From Bathynomus jamesi (Eukaryota > Arthropoda > Malacostraca > Isopoda > Cirolanidae): a DNA stretch of 64,000 nt. The notes under the pieces are model-generated. The model had not been told where the DNA came from. It saw only the letters and a list, made by a program, of their open reading frames with translations, and did no database searches. The number at the start of each line of letters is the position of its first letter. Positions within the stretch are counted from its first letter, which is position 1. The translations under genes were made by a program, and so were the position numbers. The DNA is taken from the NCBI GenBank assembly GCA_023014485.1, contig JAJOZX010009482.1, positions 86,001-150,000 of the forward strand, in the 5' to 3' direction. Of this stretch, positions 33,333-43,400 are shown piece after piece.

Positions 33333-33632
33333 CAAATAATCGGTTCTAGGACAGTTCATACCAGGACAGCTCATACCAGGACAACTCATACCCAGACAAC
33401 TCATACCCGGACAACTCATACCTAGGACAACTCATACCTAGGACAACTCATACATAGGACCAGAAAAAAAAATGAAAAATTAATGAAAACATTTATTTTG
33501 TAAAATTAAAAATTAAATTTAAACATTTAGAATTCATGCAAGTTATTAATGAAAACATTTTGAAATGAAAACATTTATTTTGTAAAATTAAAAATTAAAT
33601 TTAAACATTTAAAATTCATGCAAGTTATATAC

Positions 33633-33634
33633 AG

Positions 33635-33720
<86 letters not shown>
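33633..33720. repeat. (TA)n microsatellite
   Basis: About 44 units with one phase slip near 33662, next to the large palindrome. Confidence 0.97.
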
Positions 33721-33729
<9 letters not shown>

Positions 33730-34318
33730 GACCGTGCATGGAACAAGGAACTCTTCTGGGATAATTAAATCCACTATAGTCTGAATAAGTAATGGTAAAT
33801 GACAAATACCATAGTTTTTCTTTTCATGATGCAAGCCCGACGTGGGCAACGGGTCTCTCGCAAAGAGGTCCCATAGATATAGCTTCCCTCACCAGCTATC
33901 TGCAAAGCAGACAGGATCCAGCTTTGGGACATGGATCTAGGGTTTAAAGCAGCCTAGCCCCACTACATTTAGAACCTCAATATAAGTAAAAGACTCGTTG
34001 CATTCACGTCGGATTGAATAAATCAAAGAAAAAGGGGCAACGAGTCTTTTACTTATATTGAGGTTCTAAATGTAGTGGGGCTAGGCTGCTTTAAACCCTA
34101 GATCCATGTCCCAAAGCTGGATCCTGTCTGCTTTGCAGATAACTGGTGAGGGAAGCTATATTTATGGGACCTCTTTGCGAGAGACCCGTTGCCCACGTCG
34201 GGCTTGCATCATGAAAAAGAAAAACTATGGTATTTGTCATTTACCATTACTTATTCGGACTATAGTGGATTTAATTATCCCAGAAGAGTTCCTTGTTCCA
34301 TGCACGGTCTGTGTGTAT
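33721..34318. repeat. 598-bp near-perfect palindrome
   Basis: Arms 33721-34001 and 34037-34318 (about 281 bp each) are reverse complements with few differences around a 35-bp spacer. The outer ends are ATACACACAGACCGTGC and its inverse. Long frames here are palindrome artefacts. The high identity implies either recent formation or ongoing gene conversion between arms. Confidence 0.92.
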
Positions 34319-34349
34319 CATAAAAAACTCAGGGAACCATTGGGTTCAT

Positions 34350-34489
34350 TGAATGCCCAGTTAGGTCAACTGTACGCCCTTGACGATTGGTTAGGTTTAG
34401 TCGTGATATTTTCGTTAAAACTAACGAAAACATCACGACTAAACCTAACCAATCGTCAAGGGCGTACAGTTGACCTAACCGGGCATTCA
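34350..34489. repeat. 140-bp palindrome related to 51.8 kb
   Basis: Two 68-bp arms around a 4-bp loop AAAC, nearly identical. The core TGTACGCCCTTGACGATTGG recurs in the palindrome at 51782-51974, so this is a small dispersed fold-back family. Confidence 0.88.
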
Positions 34490-34793
34490 AATTTTATCTT
34501 ATGTAAATAATGGTTCTCTATTTATTATATGTTTGCAATAAATAATAAATTTGTTGTTATTGTTTTCTTATCTTATTTTGGTTAATTTGCAGAGTTTAAA
34601 CTTTCGGGGTGGATATAGATGAAAAGATCAACATTGGGGTGGTAATTGTTGAAGAGAGTATGAGTTGTCCTAGGTATGAGTTGTCCTAGGTATGAGTTGT
34701 CCGGGTCTGAGTTGTCCGGGTCTGAGTTGTCCGGGTATGTGTTGTCCGGGTATGTGTTGTCCTGGTATGAGCTGTCCGGTCACGCAAATAATC

Positions 34794-36150
34794 ATCCCGG
34801 GGGTGACCTTTCTGCAAGGCCTTCTTGCAGAACTCGATGATGGAGTCTGCATCCTCCTCGACGATTTGACGAGCATTGGCATCACTCATGACGTGGTCGT
34901 AATCTTCTTGGTTCACAAACTCCCATTGCGCCTTGAATCGCTTGAAGAGCTGAACCTCGGGTGCCAACGACGGTCCAAGGACTTGAAAACCGCACTGACA
35001 AGAAGCTCCAGGACATGGTGACGACATGCCAGATAGAGGAGGCTTCTCCCAAGTTCCTGCTCGATCAGCACGCATGCACCTGTGTTCTTTCCCGTGTTTG
35101 AAGCCGTAGTGTCGAACGAGAGGGCACCAACTTTGTCATCCAATCCCCAGTCTCGCAGAGCTTCCACCACAGCTTTGGCACAGTTTGCACCAGTACCGGA
35201 ACCGAGCTTGGCGACCTGGAGGAGCTGCACCTCGCCGCCACAAGAGACCAGGATCGGGAGTCGATCAACCTGTTCCTTGGACGTCAGATCCGCCATCAGC
35301 TTCCCATCCCAGTGAACAACGAGCGCAGCTTCTCGATGGAAGGGCTCCTTGAGCTGAGCGGCAACTTGTTGGCGTTGCGCCATCCTCTGGCGCCGTATGG
35401 ACGACCGGTTGATGTTCAACTCATCAATGTTGTGGCCAAGGGACCGAGCCGTCTCACCGAGCACGTAAACGGCGTCGCGGTCGGTCAGCTTCGTGCGGTC
35501 CAAGCTAGCCGCCAGTGCTGGTGAAATGATATTCGCCGGCCGACTGCGCTTGGGTGGGCTGCAACCTCCGACAGCGCCACGGGTGGGAGAGTCGCTGGGG
35601 GTGAAGAGCTCGAGCTGGAAGAGGCCAATTCTGCTGTTTGAGAAGTAGTGGCCATTTCTTCAGTCGCACGGCGCCGACGGCGTTGTTCAGCCTCCCTCCG
35701 CTGCGCAACATTGCGCTCTGTGCGAGCCAGGACCACATCAGCTCCTCCCATGGTCCCCCTGCGGCCGGGTTCTCGTTTGGCGATCAGGAAGGCCTTGTCC
35801 TCCTCGATGTTCATCATGTTCAGTGCGTCAGCGTGGGCGACATCGAAGAGGTTGCAGAACATCTGCTGGAAGGAGGCTTCCCGTGCAATCTGGGCATCTG
35901 AGCGTCGATTCTTGTTCTTCTTGAGAAGCTTGTATTCGCCATACAACTTCTCTAGCTTCTCAGTGATGTGGTCTCGTCTCGTCGTTGGAATCCGCGCTTT
36001 CGTCCACAAGATAAGCACTTCATCAGCAACGGCCGTGACAGCCTCCCTCGTCGTCGTTGCCGCCTTCGTGCTCAGCTTGTGCAGAGTCAGGCCGAGGACG
36101 TCGCCGATGGACGGCAGCTTGCTCCCCGCGAGTGCAGAGACTGGCGTCAC
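34794..36150 (-). pseudogene. N-terminal and catalytic part of the 32-36 kb transposase-like gene
   Basis: Starting at 36150 the frame has KLPSIGDVLGLTLHKLS, ITEKLEKLYGEYKLLKKNKN and a long Arg/Glu- and Ser-rich linker. A frame change near 35520 leads to LTDRDAVYVLGETARSLGHN, VVHWDGKLMADLTSKEQVDR and FDTTASNTGKNTGACVLIEQ, then LLYLACRHHVLELL. Another change near 34980 gives APEVQLFKRFKAQWEF up to HPRDDYL, where the fold-back element cuts in. The D in FDTTASNTG and the HH/E in CRHHVLEL are candidate catalytic or metal-binding residues, by analogy with DDE nucleases. The function is inferred from the enclosing inverted repeats. Confidence 0.75.
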
Positions 36151-36485
36151 AAGGAAGTCTTTTGAACGTGTACTGGCTATTTCACCAAAATAACACCTGG
36201 GGAAGATACATTGGAAACGTTTAATACCAATTCTAAAGGCAAGCCAAAAAAAAACACTAATCTGTCAACGGTGAGAGCAACACCACACACAATCCGACCC
36301 TCTCAGCAAGGCGTGTTAACGGCCCACATAGGGGCATAACTTCAACCTTCTTGAACACAGGGTAAATATTATTATTTCTCAATGACATTTTAACCACAGT
36401 GTTTTTATGCATAACCTCACAGATTGAGACCCTGGGAGCAAGAGAAATATACGTTTGAAAATCCCCCCTATGCTTGAGGACCACC

Positions 36486-36520
<35 letters not shown>

Positions 36521-36522
<2 letters not shown>

Positions 36523-36763
36523 TACCGAGAGGATGCCTCACGGGTGGGCTGCTCCTCTATCGTTATATAGTAGAGGTATTTTACTGTTTCCGCGGAAAAT
36601 TTAGATATCATTATGTTCATGAACTCACAGTGATCCCGCGTATATACTTAGCATGTTATAGTGGAAATAGTGTCGTGATAATTAATGTGAAAGGATGGTT
36701 GTGCATGGAGGTGGTGGTATCTGGAACGTGATTTAAAGGGATAAGAAGTGGGCACTCCTACCA

Positions 36764-36797
<34 letters not shown>

Positions 36798-37310
36798 TAC
36801 CGAGAGGATGCCTCACGGGTGGTCTGCTCCTCTATCGTTATATAGTAGAGGTATTTTACTGTTTCCGCGGAAAATTTAGATATCATTATGTTCATGAACT
36901 CACAGTGATCCCGCGTATATACTTAGCATGTTATAGTGGGAAATAGTGTCGTGATAATTAATGTGAAAGGATGGTTGTGCATGGAGGTGGTGGTATCTGG
37001 AACGTGATTTAAAGGGATAAGAAGTGGGCACTCCTACCAGCATCTCCTTCCCCTTCCCCTCCTCTCGCCCCACCCCTACCGCCTACACTGCGAATCTTCC
37101 GTTTAATAGTAAATGTTTTTGACGGTGACCGCGGGAAATGTATGTTTCATTACGTTATAATCGTACAGTGACTCCACGTGTATATACTTTTATGTGTCAT
37201 AGCTAGTAATAGTTACATAATTAATGTGAAAAGATGCCTGAGCATCGAACCGGTAATATCTGGAGCATTATTTAAATTGACGAGAAGTGGGACGCCTATC
37301 GGCGTTCCCT
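36521..37310 (+). promoter_or_regulatory. Tandem 5' UTR monomers of LINE-A
   Basis: A unit of about 247 bp starting GCTACCGAGAGGATGCC occurs at 36521-36766 and again almost unchanged at 36795-37043, separated by (TA)n. A third, diverged unit without the start segment lies at about 37100-37310 and shares AATTAATGTGAAA and GAGAAGTGGGA-type blocks. By analogy with monomer promoters of mouse L1 these may supply an internal promoter; no core promoter motif was identified with confidence. Confidence 0.65.
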
Positions 37311-37383
37311 TCATCTCCACCCCAACCACCCCCACCATCTACCCCTCCCCCGCAAGCCTGCTCCTCCATCGATACAGGTGCAA

Positions 37384-38657
37384 TGGGATCGTCTGCTGAA
37401 AATCGTGTTTTTGTAGAAAATCCTTTGTTATGTTTTATATTTGACAAAGTAGATCATATTAGATCAGACCTTCTCGTATCTGTTTGTCATGATTTCTATG
37501 ATTCGGAAGAAATAGAACATGCGAGGGGACAGTTAAACACGCTGTTCAGTGCTACCCTCCCAACTCGTAGAGGTAATTCTAGAAACGAGAATATTCTAAA
37601 CAAATTATAAATAAAGTGTCGACCCCCCGGGATAATGAGAACAATATTACCTTCTACGATACTAATTTCCATAGAATACCGGTAATCTCTATGGGTGATG
37701 ATAGACGTTTCGGTGCTCCTTAAACAGTACAATGAGGTACAAAAGTCATTAGTTGAAGTGAAACACCAACACGTGGTGTCAAATCAGAAAAATGCGATTT
37801 CGCTAGAACAATCCCGGTCGGAGTTAGATGCGTTGAAAGAGACGCTCCTCCCAAAGCCCAGTTACTCGGATGTGTTCAGCAAGTCAGAACCCCAAGAAGC
37901 GCGTCGGGCAGCGAGGGAAACGAAATCCCCTCCCCCAACTCCCCCCCTGAATGTGGGGTAGAAACGCAGCATGCAGAGGAAGCGGTCAACCTCCCTCCCG
38001 TTCAGGAAAGGGTCTCTTGCTCCCGATTTCACAATGAGGAATAGGGACTGTCCGATGCCAAGAGACGAGGCATTACTGCCCTCTTCCTTACCTTCCACTG
38101 AAGGTGAGAGGCGCTCGATTACTCAAACGCTTCGCTCGGCATCCAGTTCCCCGCCCACCTCCCACCGAATAGAGAGGGGCACGCGCGTCCGTCAGGATAT
38201 AAACACCGCTAACAGACCCTCACCAAGCCACAGAGTAGTGGGGGGGCCTCCTATCCCCCCAAGGTCGTGCCACCCATCCCCCATGCAGGCGAACCCTGCC
38301 TCAGGGAGATTGAGGGAAGAGGACGGGTGGGTCACAGTTAACAGACGCTCTCCACGGAGGGTTCCTCAACCTGTCAGCGCGGCAAGGCCACCAGTGAGTA
38401 ATCTCACCCTCTTTGTGTCGCGAATTCAGCTCTCGAACGAGGCAAGCGATATTCGACACATGATGGAATAGGTCTGTGGTGAACACATTATATTGTTAGT
38501 TAATAAACTAAACACAAAATCTCCGTATTATAACTCATTTAAAGTAATAATTAAAGGTGTAAATTCGCATTTCAACCCGTACAATATGAGTCAGTGGCCA
38601 GAAGGTATTGTTGTTAAGGAGTTTATTCACTTTTCCAGCAGATTTTATAACAGGCAA

Positions 38658-38700
<43 letters not shown>
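37384..38700 (+). pseudogene. LINE-A ORF1 (nucleic-acid-binding protein)
   Basis: The region encodes ORF1 in pieces. The N-terminal domain has VENPLLCFIFDKVDHIRSDL and EEIEHARGQLNTLF (37384-37610). A coiled-coil-like segment follows, LLKQYNEVQKSLVEVKHQH with LDALKETLLPKPSYSDV, then a Pro/Ser/Arg-rich linker (37971-38330). The C-terminal domain has EDGWVTVNRRSPRR, LTLFVSRIQLSNEASDIRHM, LLVNKLNTKSPYYNSFKV and WPEGIVVKEF, which looks like an RRM-type ORF1 core. An in-frame TAG at 38469 and frame changes break it. It ends in an (AAT)n run (poly-Asn), where a MITE is inserted. ORF1 proteins bind the LINE RNA. Confidence 0.7.

Positions 38701-38701
<1 letters not shown>
38660..38701. repeat. (AAT)n microsatellite
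   Basis: About 14 trinucleotide units, reading as poly-Asn at the end of ORF1; the adjoining MITE starts at its 3' edge. Confidence 0.97.
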
Positions 38702-38705
<4 letters not shown>

Positions 38706-39155
38706 GGTCAACACTCATTTTATGGCCAATCATATTAGAGTGATTTTGGGGTAACTTTGTGGTGCTGATTCCGAATATGACATCGGTTTTGCTAGATTGG
38801 CTCTAATTTATGAGATAATTGGTACCCCATTGAAACACGTAAAAATGCAAAAAATTTAATGTTCAGGCGGAGCCTACTTACAAATCGCATTGAAATTGTC
38901 TCAAATCATACAAAAGTAAACACATGAAATACATAAGGGCATTTTATTCGGTCTCACCATCTAGAATGTTCCGGTAGTTTCCTATATGCACGCGTATGGT
39001 TACGTTTCCTATAATTGAGGGTATTCATTATCTCAAGAACTAGAGCCAAATCGGAAAAACTACTTTTATTTTGGAATTCAGCAACCCCAAAATACCCTAA
39101 ATTCGTACGAATTTCCTTGGCAACGAAATTTTTTTTTTTTTTTTGTTGACCTGTG
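38702..39155. mobile_element. MITE of the CACTGGT family
   Basis: It begins CACTGGTCAACACTC and ends as the inverse of CACAGGTCAACAAAA. The subterminal regions are also inverted copies of each other over roughly 130 bp, sharing GATTGGCTCTA- and GATTTGGCTCTA-type blocks. TAA flanks both sides, compatible with a 3-bp duplication but also with the adjoining (AAT)n. Similar left ends occur at 26052 and 52027, so those longer elements are the likely source family. Confidence 0.8.
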
Positions 39156-39233
39156 TAATAGGCGCCCTAACGGTAATGCCTGAAATTTGTACTGTGTATA
39201 ATAATAATCAGATTAATAAGTTTTCTATCAGTC

Positions 39234-40486
39234 ATGGCGGATAACTTGTTGCAAATAGTCTCATATAATGTACGGTCAGTGAGGAATTCAATTGTAGATG
39301 TTCATAAAATCTGTGACAGTGCAGATTTGATACTCCTGCAGGAGCACTGGCTACCTAAGCAAGAGCTAAAATTCCTCTCTACCATCCATGATTACTTTAT
39401 GTACCATGCGTCATCAGCAGTAGAATTGTCAGATGAATTAATGTACGGTAGGCCTTTTGGTGGTGTTGCTTTCTTAATAAAGAAAAATTTGTCAAAACAT
39501 ATACAATTTTTAACAAGCGATAATGTAAGGTTGTTAGGCATCGAATTACGAGCGAACAATGATTGCATATTAATTGTAAACTGCTATTTACCATACAACA
39601 ACGGCAGTAATCTAGATGAATACATTGATTTACTGTATAAAATTAAGTCATTATCAGATAACCCCAAATATTCTCACTATATAATAAATGGGGGACTTTA
39701 ATGCACATGTGAACTCGGAATTCTTTGTAAAATTGGGTAACATGTGCGAGTCGGCCAAATTAAGTATAAGTGATGTAGATGTATTAGGGGTAACCAGTGG
39801 TAATTTTACATACGTTAGTGATATGAGTGGTACCCCCAGGTGAATTGATCATTGTCTCACTAGTAATAATCTAAAGGATCGAATTGTTAGAGTTCATATT
39901 CCGCATGATTTCCTCCCTTCTGATCATAGACAATTAGAACTATTAATTAATTTTACCAATTTATGCGCAACACGACTTAACAAGAACTCAATAGGTAAGA
40001 ATAATCGCGTCGATTGGTCTAATGTTAATATGCAACAGAAGAGAATACAAAGACAGAACAGGTCACCTCTTTAATAATTTAGAAATTTTGCATCTTGCCT
40101 GTAATAATCCTTGCTCAAGTGATTCTCACTGTAAACTCATAGATAGGTATTATAGTAAGATAGTATCCCTGTTAACAGAAGCAGGAAACCCCCTGATTAA
40201 ATCTTACAACTATCATACTAAGATTATTCCTGTATGCAATGATTTTATTGCCCCCCTGAAGAGGGAATCGAAAGACGCCTATGATTTGTGGTGCATTCAT
40301 GGTAGACCCAGATTAGGACCAGTATACATGAATATGTGTAGAAGTAGGAGAGAGTATAAGGCGGCCATAAGGCGATGTAAACAGGAAGAAGAGTCTATTC
40401 GAGCATCAAAAGCCTGTGAAGCTCGCATAAATAACGATAATAACAAATTTTTGAAATTTGTTAAGAATCAAACGGGTGTCAAAAGT
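39234..40486 (+). pseudogene. LINE-A ORF2 endonuclease and linker
   Basis: The frame opens MADNLLQIVSYNVRSVRN with the apurinic-like endonuclease blocks LILLQEHWL (catalytic E) and GRPFGGVAFLI, then VNCYLPYNNG. One extra G near 39690 shifts the frame, after which GDFNAHVNSEFF, IDHCLTSNN and SDHRQLELL complete the domain; a TGA replaces one codon before IDHCL. From 40022 the linker leading to RT is open (KRESKDAYDLWCIHGRPRLG, REYKAAIRRCKQEEES). The gene is cut at 40486 by the 4.3-kb transposon and resumes at 44794 in the same frame. Confidence 0.85.
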
Positions 40487-43400
40487 GGGTCATTCTCTGT
40501 CAGATCAACCAGTGCCTAACACCCTCATCTCTCAGATTTTGCTGAAATTTGGTTTATAGGGAGTTTGTGGGCCCTGAATCCATTTCTGAAATTATAAGGT
40601 CAATCCGACCAACGGTTCAAGAGATATGACCTCAGGAAATTTGAGGTCACTTGCGAGGTCACTAACATTTGGCGACCCATAACTTGGGTAATAATGGTCA
40701 CAATTATATAAAAGTATATATATTTAGAATCAGAAAACGACAAGGAATCCAAATATGCAAGTTTTAGAACTCTAGATTGAAAAATAAAAAAGTTACACTG
40801 TAACCAAAATTTGAGGTCACGATTTGACCTCTGGGGTATCAAATGAGAATTTATTTTTTAAATGTAAAAAATGAAGGCATAGGCATTGGCTATTAGAATC
40901 AGCAAAAAAGTTTGTTTATGTTAGTATTTTTCATGTAACTAACATATAAGTGAACACCATATTCATAAGTTGTGCGTCAATTCTACCTATTTTTTCACAC
41001 TTAAGCTCATAATTTGACCTATAGAAATTAAAATTACATTTTTTTATAGATATAAAAACAAAGGCAAAAAATGTAAAATTGTATTTCACTGCTAATCTAC
41101 ACTGGCAATAATAGTTATAATAGTGAAAGGGGAAGACCTACTTAGAGGATTCATGTGCTAGCCTAATACAATTTTTGCATGCTCGATGCTCTCATCAATT
41201 TCTTTTTGTGGAAAAATGTATTGAATTCTGCTGCCTCCTCTTAGGGTAGGACAACTCATTACAGTTAATATATGATGTCCTGGCACTGCACATGAATCCT
41301 TGTTTGATGGATAATAATATGCACTTGATCCTGATGACCCAGAGGGATGTAGAAAGTTCACAGTGAAATCATCAAACTCTTCACAATATTCCTCCACAAT
41401 TCCATACCAAACTTGCATGTCATAAATGCAGCCAACATACTCTCCTGGTTTGACACATTTTAGGTTACCAAGCATTGCATGTTCATTAGTAAAATGACTT
41501 TTCCTTATTCTTTTCTTTTCTCCAATGCCACTTGAAATAGGATACACCATCAGTTCTTCCTTGTTTAGGGGAACAAATCTATGATATTTCTGAGTTCCAG
41601 GAATAGCCCTACTATCCTTGAATCGATGTTCCAACCGTTCTTCTGCATCTTTCAAATCAGCTGTAGTTACAAAGAAAAAATTTATCTTCTTGCTCAAGTT
41701 TTCTTCACAAAACTGAAACATGTGTTCTGGTGTAAGAATTTGCCTCTCTGTAGTTCTCTGCAAACTGGCACGAGCAGTAGCTCTTTTCACTGTTCCTCCA
41801 ATCCCATCACATGCATTTTTGCCATGGGATGTAGCAAAGAAGTGCCATTCACAAGACAGACCAAAATCCTCTTCATGGTAACAGAGATTTGTGAAGTTGT
41901 ATCTGTTCTTATATTGGCCAGCACATCCATCTGAGAAATAGTGCACCTTCTTCAATTGTGGGCATCTGAATTTAACATATGTCATAAGCTTCAATATGAA
42001 TGAGTAAACCATTATAGTGTTGTGTTTTAGTGATGCAGATAAGAAACAGACACTAAAATGGCTAAGTTCCTGGTCTGCAGATGATCTATAATAGATGACA
42101 AAAGGGTGAACTGTACACTGTGAATTGTCCCAGTGAAACCCTTGGGCAGCATCCTGGACAATGAAAGATAATTCTCAGAGAAATCACCTACTATACTACC
42201 TCGCTCTGAGGTGGTAGTGTTTCTTTCAACTGCTTGAAGTACTGTGATTGTTGCTGAGCAACAAAGTGATGACGAACCATGCGGGATATTTTCATGCTTA
42301 GGGATGATAAGTATTCATGAAGTGGCTCCACCTTATCAACCATTGTACAACGGTCAACAGTCACCCATTGCTTGTAAGATATTTCATTTGGAGCTGATTT
42401 CACACTGTCAAGTAACTCAAGAAAATCCAGGACACCCTCTTCTCTTGGGCAATCATTGCAAAGTTGCATCATGCAAGTCTCTCTTTCTGTACTGCAGACA
42501 CTGTAATCCATAAGATCCTTGTATGAAAGACCTCTTTCTCCCAATGCAGCCAGCTGCAATTTTGGATTTTGATGGTATGTGCAGACAGACAGAATGAGTC
42601 CCACCACTACTGGCAAGCACACAATATGATGGCCGTAATTTTGCAAATGTGGAAAATCCTATTTTGGGATTCTTTCATCATTTTTATATAGTTCAAACAT
42701 CTCTCTTAAATTCCCGAGGACCAATCGTTTTTGCACCTTCATTGCACCTTCAGCACTGATAACTTTCACGCAATCCTTTTGGCCAGGACACATACGACTA
42801 ACCTCTTCTGACTCATAGAATCTTCTAACTATATCTTTGTGTTCTTCAGATATCACTTTTCCTTTGCTCATTAGTGGAATCTTCGGAAGGATTCCATGTT
42901 CTGATTTAAGTGAACGGCTTCTTTTCACCATGTATGTTGTAGTTTGAAAGAAACTAGCTGTTTTTTCAATTGTGTATGGTGAGAGTGTCAATATTTGTAG
43001 TTTGTGATGGTGACATTTGCTCTCTAGGAATGACTGTTTCAATTCATTCATTAATTTGTCTAGATGTTTTTCAGATTTAGTTTCAGGTTTTGAAGTATCA
43101 CTTACCTCCTCGGTAATTTGAACACCATAACTGAGTTCTAGCCTCTCCTTCAGGTGTTTCTGAGCAGATGATAGCTTACCACGAGCCTTGCGCTTTTTCT
43201 GGCTTAATGACAGCCCTTCTGAAAAGAACATAAAAAAAGGTTTCACACACCTGAATATTAGTAATTAAATATTAATTATAGTACCTTAAATGCTATAATT
43301 GGCTATATAGTAGATCAAACAGACCTTGTAGTAAAGTATAAGTTATTATATTAATTTATTACTTACTTTTTTTAACTGGTGTTTGGTCCAGAAATGCTAG

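Larger units (their letters stand above)
33342..34784. mobile_element. Fold-back element with tandem-repeat termini and 9-bp TSD
   Basis: Both ends consist of tandem 15-16-bp units of GGACAACTCATACC type: about seven copies at 33350-33455 and about eight inverted copies at 34657-34780. Identical nonamers CAAATAATC flank the insertion (33333-33341 and 34785-34793). Terminal inverted repeats made of minisatellites plus a 9-bp duplication are the hallmarks of fold-back (FB) and Rehavkus-type elements. The interior contains (TA)n, a 598-bp palindrome and a 140-bp palindrome but no transposase. The duplication lies within a codon run of the host transposon gene (GATTATTTG in coding sense), so the insertion is later than that transposon. 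Confidence 0.88.
32302..36488 (-). mobile_element. 4.2-kb DNA transposon with ~165-bp terminal inverted repeats
   Basis: The outer ends are TAGGGTGGTCCTCAA and its inverse. They continue as an inverted repeat of about 165 bp sharing CTCAATCTGTGAGGTTA, AAAAACACTGTGGTTAAAAT and GAGAAATAATAATATTTACC. Both flanks are (TA)n, which hides the target duplication. A single gene runs on the minus strand from 36150 to about 32480. It is split by an unrelated fold-back insertion (33342-34784), without which the element would be about 2.7 kb. I cannot assign a superfamily from the termini alone. Confidence 0.8.

Noticed and set aside
34106..34510. 134-residue open frame as a gene
   Set aside because: It lies across the right arm of the 598-bp palindrome and a second palindrome, and has no recognisable domain.
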